Shown here: one piece after another, positions 50,449-60,208 of the stretch | Position numbering within the stretch: position 1 is the stretch's first letter | Layout: each line of letters begins with the position of its first letter | From: Pseudomonas marginalis | Lineage (GTDB): Bacteria; Pseudomonadota; Gammaproteobacteria; Pseudomonadales; Pseudomonadaceae | Reading direction: 5' to 3' | Assembly (NCBI RefSeq): GCF_900105325.1 | Contig: NZ_FNSU01000002.1 | Span: 336,476 to 400,475, forward strand | DNA: 64,000 nucleotides | The notes under the pieces: generated by a model | Databases searched by the model: none | What the model was told of the DNA's origin: nothing | Seen by the model: only the letters and a program-made list of their open reading frames with translations | Made by a program: the position numbers and the translations under genes

Positions 50449-51603
50449 TCAAACGCTGTCGCCGACCGCCAGAATGGTCGCCACCAGGGCCAGGGCGCGA
50501 GGCACCAGGGTGTCCAGTTCCAGGTATTCGCGATCAGTGTGAACCTTGCCACCCACCGGGCCGAGCCCGCACAGGGTTGGAACGCCCAGGCTGGCGGTAA
50601 AGCCGGAGTCGGCGCAACCGCCGGTGAATTCGCCTTCGACGCTGAAACCCAATGCCAGTGCTTTTTGTTGGTAGAGGTGCAGCAGTCGTTCGCTGTGGCG
50701 TGCTTCCATCGGTAGAAAGGTCGTCGCTTCCTTGAGGACGGCGCGGGTGCCGATCAGTTCTTCTTCGGCGACGATGGCCTGGATTGCGCTGAAGATCCGA
50801 TCCCAGTGCTTGAGTTCGATGAAGCGCACGTCCAGCCGCGCACAGGCGCTGGGCGCGACGGTGTTGCTCGACGTACCACCGGATATCAGTCCAACGTTAG
50901 TGGTGATGCCGGCCGGGTAATCGGTCAAGGCATGCAGCTTGACGATCTTGCGTGCCAGGGCCTCGATGGCGCTGGCCCCGTCGGCATGGTTGACCCCGGC
51001 ATGCGCCGCGCGGCCGCTGACTTCGATGATCAGCGTGGCCCCGCCTTTGCGTGCGCTGACCACGTTGCCGCTGGCCCGGCCGGGTTCGGTATTGAGCACG
51101 GCGCGGGCGGCACGGGCGGTGTTTTCGATATGGGGCCTGGCGCTGCCGGAGCCGATTTCTTCGTCGCCGGTGTACAGGACCTGCACCGGATAGGGCAACC
51201 GGCCGGCGCGCTTGAGTGCTTTGAGCGCGAAGCAATTGAGCACCAGGCCGCCTTTCATGTCGGCGACGCCGGGGCCATAGGCGAGGTTGGCGTCGCGGCT
51301 GTAGCCGCGAGTCGTGGTGGTGCCCTTGGGGAAGACCGTGTCGCGATGGCCCAGCAACAGCACCGGTTTTCCAGAATCGCCTGGCACTTCGGCGAGCAGC
51401 ACGTCACCAAAACCCTCGACCGGGATGCGCTTGAGCAGGATGCCGTCGGCCTCCAGTTCAGCCGCGAGCAGCGCGCCCACGGCGTCGACACCCGCCTTGT
51501 CATAGCTGTTGGAATCGGTGTCGACGATGCGCCGCAGCAGCGCTTCCATGGCTGGGCGCTGGTCGGCTAGCCAGTCCAGGGCCTGTTGTGGCGTGGCGCT
51601 CAT
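50449..51603 (-). CDS. M20-family metallopeptidase (carboxypeptidase G2-like)
   Basis: A 384-residue zinc peptidase. Metal ligands are visible in LLLGHRDTVFP, GPGVADMKGG and TGDEEIGS (catalytic Glu plus ligand), with a final ligand near GKVHTDREYL. The lid/dimer domain starts at GGATLIIEVSGRAAHAG. It cleaves a C-terminal amino acid from peptides or N-acyl amino acids. The start overlaps the next upstream gene by 4 bp (ATGA). It is the last gene of a minus-strand peptide-use operon. Confidence 0.9.
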   Translation of the reverse strand: MSATPQQALDWLADQRPAMEALLRRIVDTDSNSYDKAGVDAVGALLAAELEADGILLKRIPVEGFGDVLLAEVPGDSGKPVLLLGHRDTVFPKGTTTTRGYSRDANLAYGPGVADMKGGLVLNCFALKALKRAGRLPYPVQVLYTGDEEIGSGSARPHIENTARAARAVLNTEPGRASGNVVSARKGGATLIIEVSGRAAHAGVNHADGASAIEALARKIVKLHALTDYPAGITTNVGLISGGTSSNTVAPSACARLDVRFIELKHWDRIFSAIQAIVAEEELIGTRAVLKEATTFLPMEARHSERLLHLYQQKALALGFSVEGEFTGGCADSGFTASLGVPTLCGLGPVGGKVHTDREYLELDTLVPRALALVATILAVGDSV

Positions 51604-53024
51604 TGCGCCTGCTCCCGTAACTGATGTTCCCGGGTCAGGCGTGCCGCATCGTTGCCCAGGTCCCAGAACAGCCCGGCCATGATTTGCAGGCTTTCCTTGA
51701 CCACCGGCGCCAGCAAGTGTTCGTTCGGCGCATGTTGTGAACAGGCCGGGTACGAGTGCGGCACCCACAATGTCGGCAGGCCCAGCACGTCCGCGAACAC
51801 ATCGTTGGGCAGCGAACCACCGAGGTTTGGCAGCAGCGCAGGTTTTTTGCCGGTGGTCTGTGCCAGGGAGCCGAGCGCCCAATCGACCCAAGGGCTCTGC
51901 GGGTCCAGCCGAGTGGCATGCATCACATCGATGCGGCTTTGCTTGACCTCGACATTGCTGAAGCCATGCGCATCCAGGTGGGTACGTACCGCCGGGATAA
52001 AGGTCGTGTAGTCGCTGTCGACCACGAAGCGGATATGGCAGTGGGCGTTAGCCTTGCCGGGAATCGCATGCACCGGGGCGTCTGGGTTGCCGGTCTTGAA
52101 GGCGATGACGTCGAGGGTGTTCCAGCCGAACACCTTTTCGCTCAGCGAAAGCGCCGGGTTACCCCAGTTGGCGTCGATGTCCGGATCGCCCGGTCCGCCA
52201 CCCACGGCAATATCGGCCAGTGCCTGTCGAACCGGCTCCGGCAGTGTCTCGGGCATCAGGCCCGCCACTTTCACCCGACCGTGTTCATCGACCATGCTCG
52301 CGATGGCATTGGCCAGGATGATGCCGGGATTGGCCAACAACCCGCCCCAGTTGCCGGAGTGATGGGCGCCCTCACGTAAATTGACCACCAGCTCGAAGTT
52401 GAATACCCCGCGTGAGCCGAGAAAAATCGTCGGGCGTGATGCCGCCAGGCGCGGGCCGTCCGAGGCGATGAAAATATCCGCCGCAAGCTCTTTGCTGTGC
52501 GCGGCACAGAATGCGTTCAAGCCCGGCGAGCCTTCTTCTTCGCCCATTTCCAGCAGCAGCTTGACGTTGAAACCCAGTTGGCCATCGCGCGCCTTGAGCG
52601 TTTGTTCCAGCGCGGTCAGGTTGATCAGGTGCTGGCCTTTGTTATCCGCCGTGCCGCGGCCGTACCAGCGATCGCCTTCGGCAATGACGTGCCACGGCGA
52701 CAGGCCTTCGCGCCATTGCGCCTCATAGCCGCGCACCACATCACCGTGGCCGTAGCTGAGCACGGTCGGCAGGTCCGGGTGTTCAATGCGCGTGGCGATC
52801 ATGAAGGGGCCGCGCTCGGCCACCGGGTTGTCATAGATCTTGACGCTGAAACCCATCGCCTCGACATGTGGGGTGATGAACTCATTGAGGTAGCGATACA
52901 GCTCGGGCTGGCTGTCCGCTGCCTGGCTTTCGGTGTGCAAGGCGACGCTGCGTTGGAGCAGATTGAAAAACTCGCCATTGTCGAATTGTGCTGTGGTGTT
53001 GCTGATAGCCAGTGAACGACTCAT
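51600..53024 (-). CDS. M20-family dipeptidase/deacylase
   Basis: A 474-residue zinc hydrolase, longer than the neighbouring M20 enzyme and of the ArgE/DapE/CNDP-like subclass. Ligands lie in VLSYGHGDVVRG, GRGTADNKGQHLI and LLEMGEEEGSPG. It probably cleaves dipeptides or acylated amino acids brought in by the ABC transporter. ATG 53024 overlaps the upstream ATPase stop by 4 bp; longer readings lack a ribosome site. Confidence 0.88.
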   Translation of the reverse strand: MSRSLAISNTTAQFDNGEFFNLLQRSVALHTESQAADSQPELYRYLNEFITPHVEAMGFSVKIYDNPVAERGPFMIATRIEHPDLPTVLSYGHGDVVRGYEAQWREGLSPWHVIAEGDRWYGRGTADNKGQHLINLTALEQTLKARDGQLGFNVKLLLEMGEEEGSPGLNAFCAAHSKELAADIFIASDGPRLAASRPTIFLGSRGVFNFELVVNLREGAHHSGNWGGLLANPGIILANAIASMVDEHGRVKVAGLMPETLPEPVRQALADIAVGGGPGDPDIDANWGNPALSLSEKVFGWNTLDVIAFKTGNPDAPVHAIPGKANAHCHIRFVVDSDYTTFIPAVRTHLDAHGFSNVEVKQSRIDVMHATRLDPQSPWVDWALGSLAQTTGKKPALLPNLGGSLPNDVFADVLGLPTLWVPHSYPACSQHAPNEHLLAPVVKESLQIMAGLFWDLGNDAARLTREHQLREQAQ

Positions 53025-54010
53025 GAGTGGACAAGCTCCAGTGTTTGGGCAGAAGTGTCGTGAAGGTGGCAACGCACGTTGCCGCCGATAAGCGGACCAT
53101 TGGCCGGGTAGGCCGTTTTGCAGGGGGCGAGGCAGCTCGGGCAGCGCGGATGGAAAGCGCAGCCGGACGGCGGTGACATGGGGTTGGGGAAGGTGCCGTG
53201 CAGGCCGATCTCGGGAATGCCCAGGCGCGGATCGGGCGTGAGCACCGAATCCAGCAAGGCGCGGGTATATGGGTGACCGGGCTCCGCGAACAACGATTCG
53301 CGCGTGCGTTCTTCGACGATGCGCCCCAGGTACATCACGGCGACCCGGTCGGCGAGGTGTTCGATGACCGCCAGGTTATGGCTGATCAGCAGATAGGTCA
53401 GGCCGAATTCACGCTTGAGGTCCTGCAGCAGATTGAGAATCTGCGCCTGCACCGACACATCCAGCGCTGAGGTGGGCTCGTCGCAGATCAACACGTCAGG
53501 GCGCATGATCAGCGCCCGGGCAATCGCCACCCGCTGGCGTTGCCCGCCGGACAGCTGGCTCGGGTAGCTGTCGATCACCCGTTTGGGCAGGCCGACCACA
53601 TCAAGCATCGCTTCGGTCTTCCTGCGGCGCTCGGCGGTGCTGCCGATGGCATGCACGATCAGCGGCAGGGTAACGATTTCGCGCAGGGTCTTGCGTGGAT
53701 TCAGCGAGGAATACGGGTCCTGGAAAATCGGCTGGATATGCCGGGACATTGCCTTGCGATCAGTCGCCGCCAGGTGTTTGCCATTGACCAACACGTCGCC
53801 GCTGGTGGGCGGCAACAGACCGAGCAGCATCTTGGCCAGGGTACTTTTGCCGCAACCGGACTCGCCCACCAGACCGAGGGTCTCGCCACGCATCAGGCGC
53901 AGGGAAACACCATCCACGGCCTTCAGGGTGGCGGCGGGTTTGAAAAAGCCCTGGTTGATCCGAAACTCACGGCGGATGTCACACAGCTCCAAAGCGATGT
54001 CTTTTTTCAT
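53021..54010 (-). CDS. Dipeptide/oligopeptide ABC transporter ATPase (DppF-like)
   Basis: A 329-residue ATPase. Walker A GESGCGKST is near residue 54, the signature LSGGQRQRVAIARAL near 157 and Walker B VLICDEPTSALDVSVQAQIL near 175. The C-terminal oligopeptide domain contains a Cys-rich loop (CAFHPRCPSCLAPC) that often binds an iron-sulfur cluster in this family. It overlaps its neighbours by 4 bp on both sides. Confidence 0.93.
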   Translation of the reverse strand: MKKDIALELCDIRREFRINQGFFKPAATLKAVDGVSLRLMRGETLGLVGESGCGKSTLAKMLLGLLPPTSGDVLVNGKHLAATDRKAMSRHIQPIFQDPYSSLNPRKTLREIVTLPLIVHAIGSTAERRRKTEAMLDVVGLPKRVIDSYPSQLSGGQRQRVAIARALIMRPDVLICDEPTSALDVSVQAQILNLLQDLKREFGLTYLLISHNLAVIEHLADRVAVMYLGRIVEERTRESLFAEPGHPYTRALLDSVLTPDPRLGIPEIGLHGTFPNPMSPPSGCAFHPRCPSCLAPCKTAYPANGPLIGGNVRCHLHDTSAQTLELVHS

Positions 54011-55023
54011 GACCTTGCACGCTCCTGAAGGCGAATCGGTGCCGGGGCCGGGGCGGCGAACAGGCAGCGCGCCATGTGCCCGTCCTGTTCGACTTCGGGG
54101 ATGTTTTGCGCGCAGGCCGGGATCGCCTGACTGCAACGATTGCGGAACGCACACCCTTGCTGTTCGCCGACCAGGCTCGGCACCAGGCCTGGAATCGAAC
54201 CCAGCGCCTCACCCGGTTTGGTCCGGCCAGGGATTGGAATACTCGCCAGCAGACCCCGGGTGTACGGATGCTGCGGATTCTCGAACAGTTGCAGGGCAGG
54301 GGCGGTTTCGACGATTTCTCCGGCATACATCACGGCGACCCGGTCGGCGATCCGTGCCACCAGCCCAAGGTCGTGGGTGATGAAGATCACCGCCAGGCCG
54401 AGTTCTTTCTGAATGTCGCGGATCAAGCGCAGGATCTGCGCTTGAATGGTCACGTCCAGCGCCGTGGTGGGCTCATCAGCGATGATCAGGTCCGGTTCGC
54501 ACATCAACGCCATGGCGATGATCACTCGCTGGCGCAGCCCGCCGGAAAGTTGATGCGGATACTGGCGCAAGCGCTCGGTGGCATTGCTGATCCCGACCTT
54601 CTCCAGCATCTGCGCGGCGCGCGCCAGGGCCTCCTTGCGTGAGACCTTGCGATGCTGGGTCAGTACCTCGCTGAGTTGATCGCCAATGCTGTAGGCCGGG
54701 TTCAGTGAGGTCATCGGCTCCTGGAAGATCATCGCCAGGCGGTTGCCGCGCAGGTCGCACATGCGCCGCTCGCTCTGGCCGAGCATGTCGATGCCGTCCA
54801 GCGTCAGCCGGGACGCGGTGCGTTTGGCCTTGCGTGGCAACAGGTCCATCAACGCCAGCGAGGTCAGGGATTTGCCGCAGCCGGATTCCCCGACGATGCA
54901 CAGCATTTCACCGCGCGCGACTTCAAAACTCAGGCCGCGTACGGCATGCAGCATGTCATCCGGCGTCGGGCTGTTGCCCATGGGGATGTCCACGCGCAGG
55001 TTTTCTACATGGAGTAGTGCCAT
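54007..55023 (-). CDS. Dipeptide/oligopeptide ABC transporter ATPase (DppD-like)
   Basis: A 338-residue ATPase. Walker A GESGCGKS is near residue 44, the signature LSGGLRQRVIIAMAL near 160 and Walker B LIIADEPTTALDVTIQAQIL near 178. The C-terminal Cys loop is GCAFRNRCSQAIPAC. It pairs with the DppF-like ATPase as a heterodimer. It overlaps dppF by 4 bp and follows dppC by 32 bp. Confidence 0.93.
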   Translation of the reverse strand: MALLHVENLRVDIPMGNSPTPDDMLHAVRGLSFEVARGEMLCIVGESGCGKSLTSLALMDLLPRKAKRTASRLTLDGIDMLGQSERRMCDLRGNRLAMIFQEPMTSLNPAYSIGDQLSEVLTQHRKVSRKEALARAAQMLEKVGISNATERLRQYPHQLSGGLRQRVIIAMALMCEPDLIIADEPTTALDVTIQAQILRLIRDIQKELGLAVIFITHDLGLVARIADRVAVMYAGEIVETAPALQLFENPQHPYTRGLLASIPIPGRTKPGEALGSIPGLVPSLVGEQQGCAFRNRCSQAIPACAQNIPEVEQDGHMARCLFAAPAPAPIRLQERARS

Positions 55024-55055
55024 GTTCGGTTCCCTCTATCAGTTACGGCGGTCTA

Positions 55056-55958
55056 TCAGTTACGGCCGTCGGGCAGGATCAGATCGCGCAGGCCATCGCC
55101 GACGAGGTTGATGCCCAGCACCAGAATCATCAGGGCGACGCCGGGAATGGCGATAACCCACGGGGAAAAGAACATGTAGGGTTTGCCTTCCGCGATCATC
55201 AGGCCCCAGGACGGCGTCGGTGGCTGCACGCCAACCCCGAGGAACGAGAGGGCCGACTCCAGCAGGATCGCGTGGGCCATTTCCAGCGTCGCGACGACGA
55301 TCAGTGCGCCGACCAGATTGGGCAGGATTTCACTCACCAGAATGCGCAGGGTCGAGCAGCCGAGCGCCTGGGCCGACGCCACATATTCAGCATCGCGAAT
55401 CTGTTGCACCGCGGCCCTGACCACCACCGCGAAGCGATCCCATAACAGGCAGCCGAGCAGCACGATCACCACTTTCAGTGAGCCGCCCATCAACGAGGCC
55501 GAGGCCAGCGCGACCATCACCACCGGCATCGCCAGCCGGGTGGTGATCAGGTAGCTGATAAACCCATCGACCTTGCCGCCGTAGTAGCCCGCCAACAGCC
55601 CCATGAGCGTGCCGATAAAGCCGGAAATCAGCGCCGCTGCAATGCCGATGAACAGCGAAATACGTGCGCCGTAGAGCAGCCTCGACAGGTAGTCACGGCC
55701 CAGCTTGTCGGTGCCGAGCACGTATTCCCAGGTGCCGTTGGCCATCCATACCGGTGGTTTCATGCGCAGCATCACGTCTTGCGCATAAGGGTCGTAAGGT
55801 GCCAGCCACGGCGCGAACAGTGCACCTGCGAAGATAATCAGCAACAACACCGCGCCGATGGCGAAACCCCGATGACGCAAGCTCTTGCCAAGCACTCGGC
55901 TCAGGCTGCTCGGTGGTGGCAGGTAGTCATTGATCGCGAGGGTAGTGGGGGTGCTCAT
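55056..55958 (-). CDS. Dipeptide/oligopeptide ABC transporter permease (DppC-like)
   Basis: A 300-residue permease with an N-terminal span (GFAIGAVLLLIIFAGALFAP), a periplasmic loop with LGTDKLGRDYLSRLLYGAR and the EAA loop region EYVASAQALGCSTLRILVSEILPN. It forms the channel with the DppB-like subunit, 9 bp upstream. The family call is secure. Confidence 0.93.
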   Translation of the reverse strand: MSTPTTLAINDYLPPPSSLSRVLGKSLRHRGFAIGAVLLLIIFAGALFAPWLAPYDPYAQDVMLRMKPPVWMANGTWEYVLGTDKLGRDYLSRLLYGARISLFIGIAAALISGFIGTLMGLLAGYYGGKVDGFISYLITTRLAMPVVMVALASASLMGGSLKVVIVLLGCLLWDRFAVVVRAAVQQIRDAEYVASAQALGCSTLRILVSEILPNLVGALIVVATLEMAHAILLESALSFLGVGVQPPTPSWGLMIAEGKPYMFFSPWVIAIPGVALMILVLGINLVGDGLRDLILPDGRN

Positions 55959-55967
55959 GTAGGCCTC

Positions 55968-56885
55968 CTAGCGCACGCGAATACGCGGGTCGAGCAGTGC
56001 GTTGAGCACATCGGCCAGCAACGTGAGGATGATGTAGATCACCGCAATCAACAGGACCACGGCCTGTACCACCGGAAAGTCGTCACGGGCGATGGCGTCC
56101 CAGGCCAGTTGCCCGATGCCTTGCAGGGAGAACACGGTTTCGATCACCACCGAGCCGCCGAGCATGAAACCGAACTCCACCGCCGCCAGCGCGACGACCG
56201 GAATCAGCGCGTTGCGCAGTGCATGCTTGAACAGCACGCGGGCAGGGCGCAGGCCCTTGGCGCGGGCGGTGCGGATGTAATCGGAACTGAGCACATCAAG
56301 CATGCCGGCGCGGGTCAGGCGCATGATTGCCGGCGTCGCGTAGTAGCCCAGGGCAATGGCCGGCATGACGAAGTGCAACAGGGTCGCGTTGCCGGACACC
56401 GGCAGCCACTTGAGCGTCACCGCGAACACCACGATCAGCATCAGCGCAAACCAGAAACTTGGCATCGCCTGGCCCAGCACCGCGATGCTCAAGGCCAGCC
56501 GGTCAACCCAGGTGTCGCGTTTGACTGCGGCCAGCACGCCCAGTGGAATGGCCACCAGCAAGGCGATCCCCAGCGCCATGGCACCCAGCCCCAGGGTAAT
56601 CGGCAAGCGGCTGGCGACGAGGTTGTAGACCGATTCCTGAAAGAAAAACGAGTTGCCCAGGTCCAGCCGCAGCAAATCGCCCAGCCAGTTGAAGTACTGG
56701 GTCGGCAGCGGTTTGTTCAAGCCGTACTGCACGCGAATCTGTTCGATCTGTTCGCTGGTGGCTTCCGGTCCGCCAATGGCAGTGGCGAGGTCGCCGGACA
56801 GGTGCAAAAGCGAAAAGCTGATCACCGACACGGTAATGGCAACGCAAATGGCGATGCCCAGGCGGCGCAGAAGGAATCCAAGCAT
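55968..56885 (-). CDS. Dipeptide/oligopeptide ABC transporter permease (DppB-like)
   Basis: A 305-residue permease. MLGFLLRRLGIAICVAITVSV is the N-terminal span, QIRVQYGLNKPLPTQYFNWL the periplasmic motif and DYIRTARAKGLRPARVLFKH the EAA loop. I chose ATG 56885 because GAGGA lies 8 bp before it; two upstream ATGs (56900, 56906) lack such a site. Confidence 0.93.
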   Translation of the reverse strand: MLGFLLRRLGIAICVAITVSVISFSLLHLSGDLATAIGGPEATSEQIEQIRVQYGLNKPLPTQYFNWLGDLLRLDLGNSFFFQESVYNLVASRLPITLGLGAMALGIALLVAIPLGVLAAVKRDTWVDRLALSIAVLGQAMPSFWFALMLIVVFAVTLKWLPVSGNATLLHFVMPAIALGYYATPAIMRLTRAGMLDVLSSDYIRTARAKGLRPARVLFKHALRNALIPVVALAAVEFGFMLGGSVVIETVFSLQGIGQLAWDAIARDDFPVVQAVVLLIAVIYIILTLLADVLNALLDPRIRVR

Positions 56886-56966
56886 GGCAAGTTTCCTCAT
56901 ATCCAATGGATGACAAGTGTGAGGACGTGTCCGTGGCGCACGAGAGTCCGTGCGCCCGGTTACGTA

Positions 56967-58487
56967 TTACTTCCACGTGGACTCGACGAAACGCGGCAGC
57001 TCATCCGGGTACGGTGTGAACGCGAGTTCCGAGGTGTAGGCGTAGTTCATCGAGTAGTTGAACAGCGGCGCCCAGTAGGCTTGCTCGCTGATGCGCTGCA
57101 AGGCTTTGCGGTAGTTATCCTTGCGCACTTGCGGGTCGAGGGCATTGTCGGCGGTCTGCAACCAGCCCTGGACTTGTGGGTCCTTGATATTGTCGTCCGG
57201 ATTGCCCTTGAACCAGGTACCGGCCGACGCCGAGGTGTCGAGGATCGAGAACGAGCCCCAGGCCTGAAACGACATGGGCACCTTGCCGCCACGTTGCTGA
57301 TCGCGCAGGGCGGCGTACTTCAAGTAGCGCAGCTTGGCGTTGATGCCCACTGCGCGCAGGTTGCCGATGATGGCTTCGACGTAATCACGGTCGCGATAAG
57401 CGAAGATTTCTGTCTCGAAGCCATTTGGGTAACCGGCTTCGGCGAGCAGCGCCTTGGCCTTGGCGGGGTCATAGTCGTAGACCGTGGCCGCAGTGGTATC
57501 GCAACCGAACTGGCCGGGATAACAGGCAACCTGCAAGGGCTTGGCTTCGCCCCCCACCAATTGCGTGGCCAGCGCATTGCGGTTGATCGCATGGTTGATG
57601 GCCTGGCGCACCTTGAGGTTCTTCATCGGTGAGTTTTCAGTGGAGGTGCCACGTGCATCAAGAATCAGGAAACCGATGCGCATGGTTTCGCCACTGGTCA
57701 CGGTCAGGTTCGGCATACCCTTGAGGTCGACCGCCTGATCCGAGGTCACACGCCAGGTCCAGTCGACACCGTCGGTCATCAACTCGGCCAGACGGGTTTC
57801 TGCATCCGGGATCACGCGGAACTTGAGGTGGCTGATATGGGGCTTGCCTTGTGGGCTGTCCGGGAAGTAGTCCTTGTTGATCTCCATGGTCACGCCTTCG
57901 CCGGCCACCACCGACACGGCTTTATACGGCCCGGTGCCAATGGGCTTGCGACTGAATTCGGCCAGGCCGACCTTCTCGAAGTACTGCTTGGGAAACATCG
58001 GAACGGCGTTGGACAGGTATTCCAGTGCCGGCGGGAAAGGCTTCTTCAAATACAGGCGGACGCTGTAGTCGCCGGTTTTTTCGGCGCCCTTGATCCAGTC
58101 TACGTTTTGCACGGTAACGACTTTCGCTTCGGGCGACACCACGTAGTTGAGGGTGAACACCACATCGTCGGCGGTGAAGGCGTCGCCGTTGTGAAATTTG
58201 ACGCCCTTGCGCAGCTCAAAGTCGAGGGTGGTGTCGTCGACCTGCTTCCAGCTGGTAGCCAGCATGGGTTTGTATTCGCCGCTTTTGGGATCGCGGTAGA
58301 TCAGGTTGTCCCAGATCAGCCGGCCGAGAATCACGCCTTCGCGTAAATCGTTGTGATAGGGGCTGATGTTTTCAGGCTCGCTGTCGGAAGCGTAAACCAG
58401 GGTGTCGTTGGCTTTGCCGGCATGCGCCGGAAAGCTGCTGATAAGGCCCATCAGCGCGATACTGCAGGCGAAACCTTTGATGCCCAT
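56967..58487 (-). CDS. Dipeptide/oligopeptide ABC transporter substrate-binding protein (SBP family 5)
   Basis: A 506-residue periplasmic binding protein. The signal peptide (FACSIALMGLISSFPAHA) precedes the family 5 fold: TLVYASDSEPENISPYHN, then FELRKGVKFHNGDAFTADDVVFTL. It captures peptides or related amines for the DppBCDF-like machinery. GGAGACG precedes ATG 58487. It is the first gene of the operon and is divergent from a LysR gene. Confidence 0.93.
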   Translation of the reverse strand: MGIKGFACSIALMGLISSFPAHAGKANDTLVYASDSEPENISPYHNDLREGVILGRLIWDNLIYRDPKSGEYKPMLATSWKQVDDTTLDFELRKGVKFHNGDAFTADDVVFTLNYVVSPEAKVVTVQNVDWIKGAEKTGDYSVRLYLKKPFPPALEYLSNAVPMFPKQYFEKVGLAEFSRKPIGTGPYKAVSVVAGEGVTMEINKDYFPDSPQGKPHISHLKFRVIPDAETRLAELMTDGVDWTWRVTSDQAVDLKGMPNLTVTSGETMRIGFLILDARGTSTENSPMKNLKVRQAINHAINRNALATQLVGGEAKPLQVACYPGQFGCDTTAATVYDYDPAKAKALLAEAGYPNGFETEIFAYRDRDYVEAIIGNLRAVGINAKLRYLKYAALRDQQRGGKVPMSFQAWGSFSILDTSASAGTWFKGNPDDNIKDPQVQGWLQTADNALDPQVRKDNYRKALQRISEQAYWAPLFNYSMNYAYTSELAFTPYPDELPRFVESTWK

Positions 58488-58674
58488 GCCGTCGTCTCCG
58501 TTGGCGAGAGTGGTTGAATCAAAGGGCAGCGAATCGCAAATGCGTAGAAGGAGGAGGAAAAGGTCGGGCGCTGTTTTTTTTGGTCTGGACACGAATGTAG
58601 GGAAGGGCTATCAATGCCGCAAGCACAATATTTCGATACTTCCTTTGCCGAAAAGGCAATCCTTGGGGGCTCCG

Positions 58675-59592
58675 ATGCAGCTGTATGGCGTGCAGTCCAC
58701 GGCACTGCGCTATTTTCTTGAAGTCGCCCGATGCGGATCGATCAGCGAGGCCTCAATGCGGCTGAATGTGGCGGCATCAGCGGTGAGCCGGCAAATTTCC
58801 AAGCTTGAGTTGGCCCTGGATGCCAGCCTGTTTGAGCGTCGCGCCCGCGGCATGGTGCTCAGCGAGGCGGGGGCGCGACTGGCGGCGTATGCGCGCAAGT
58901 CGCAGCTTGAGGCCGAGCAGGTGGTGCTGGAAATTACCGAGCTGCACGGCTTGCAACGGGGCCATGTGCATGTTGCCTGTTCGGAAGGATTTGCCCTGGA
59001 ATACATGCCCAGGAGCATCAGCGCGTTCAGGCGTGAGTATCAGGGCATTCATTTTACGTTGGAGGTCTGTGCGCCCGCTGAAGCGACCGAGAAGGTTCGC
59101 TCCGGTGAAGCCGACCTGGCGATGACGTTCAGCCTGACGCCGCAAAAGGAAATCAAGGTCGAACATGTCCTGAGCGGGGCGATTTTTGCCGTGGTCTCCA
59201 ATGCCCATCCCTTGGCCGGGCGGGAGTCTGTCAACCTCGCCGAGTTGCAACCCTGGCCCATTGCGTTACCCAAGGCCGACACTACGATACGGCAACTCTT
59301 CGACATCTGTTGCGGCGTCCAGGGGTTGTTGTTCGACCCGGTATTGACCACCAATTACGTTGCCGCGCTCTACAGTTTCGTCCGTGAAGAGGGAGGCATC
59401 AGCCTGGCCAGCGAAATGACCTTGCACCAACAGGTGGCGGACAAACAGTTGCAATGCTTGCCGATCCTTGATGAAGGCATGCAGGCGCGGCGCATCGAAC
59501 TGCAAAGCATGGCTGGGCGCAATCTACCGGCGGCGGTTTCGGCGTTCAGGGATTTTCTGATCGCTGAGCTGGCGAAGGCGAAGCGGCTTTGA
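58675..59592 (+). CDS. LysR-family transcriptional regulator
   Basis: A 305-residue regulator. The HTH is ALRYFLEVARCGSISEASMR then LNVAASAVSRQISKLELALD. The effector domain follows (GEADLAMTFSLTPQKEIKVE). It is divergent from the peptide-uptake operon and probably controls it. ATG 58675 fits the family start; the longer upstream frame is not conserved. Confidence 0.9.
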   Translation: MQLYGVQSTALRYFLEVARCGSISEASMRLNVAASAVSRQISKLELALDASLFERRARGMVLSEAGARLAAYARKSQLEAEQVVLEITELHGLQRGHVHVACSEGFALEYMPRSISAFRREYQGIHFTLEVCAPAEATEKVRSGEADLAMTFSLTPQKEIKVEHVLSGAIFAVVSNAHPLAGRESVNLAELQPWPIALPKADTTIRQLFDICCGVQGLLFDPVLTTNYVAALYSFVREEGGISLASEMTLHQQVADKQLQCLPILDEGMQARRIELQSMAGRNLPAAVSAFRDFLIAELAKAKRL

Positions 59593-59602
59593 AAAGATGA
59601 GG

Positions 59603-60208
59603 TTATTGCAGCGGCCCCACCACTTGCCGATAGCGTTCTTCCCCCTGCGGCGTCTGGCGGGTCAGGCTGATTTCCAGGCCGATGGGATCGGCTTTACGGT
59701 TGCCGGCCAGCTGACGCCAGCCTTGGCCCGGTTCCCAGATGCGCACTTGCAGGTCGCTGACACCGGATAAGACGGCCACTGCTTTTTTGGGCGCAGGCAA
59801 CGGATATCGATCACTGGCTGCGGATGTGGCGCGGTACAGCGTGTCACCCTCCAGCCACCAGCGCACCCGTTGCAGACCGTTTTCGGGAAGGGCTGCGTTA
59901 CGAATCACGTTCAGTTGAAAATCATGCTGGTCGGAGCTGCGAACGCTGATTGCGGCGAGCCCGTCGGGCTGTTCGTCATCGTTCAAGGCTGGCGTTCTCA
60001 GTTCAACGCTGGCGCGCAGGGCCAGGTCGCGGTCCAGCTGGTTGAGTGTGCGCAACAACGCTTCGGTTTGCTCGGTGCTGGCCTGCAGATGGCTGTCGGC
60101 ACGGCTCACGCTGTCGAGGCCGCGCCAGGCAATCAGGCTGACAATGGCCATCAGCATGATCGCCACCATGACTTCAATGAGGGTAAAACCGTGCTGGTCT
60201 GTTTTCAT
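59603..60208 (-). CDS. gspJ: Type II secretion minor pseudopilin GspJ
   Basis: A 201-residue pseudopilin. The prepilin cleavage site is G-FTLIEVMVAIML at residues 7-8, after MKTDQH. The C-terminal region (WRQLAGNRKADPIGLEISLT) is typical of GspJ. It sits at the tip of the pseudopilus with GspI and GspK. The start overlaps gspH by 4 bp. It converges with the LysR gene 10 bp away. Confidence 0.9.
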   Translation of the reverse strand: MKTDQHGFTLIEVMVAIMLMAIVSLIAWRGLDSVSRADSHLQASTEQTEALLRTLNQLDRDLALRASVELRTPALNDDEQPDGLAAISVRSSDQHDFQLNVIRNAALPENGLQRVRWWLEGDTLYRATSAASDRYPLPAPKKAVAVLSGVSDLQVRIWEPGQGWRQLAGNRKADPIGLEISLTRQTPQGEERYRQVVGPLQ

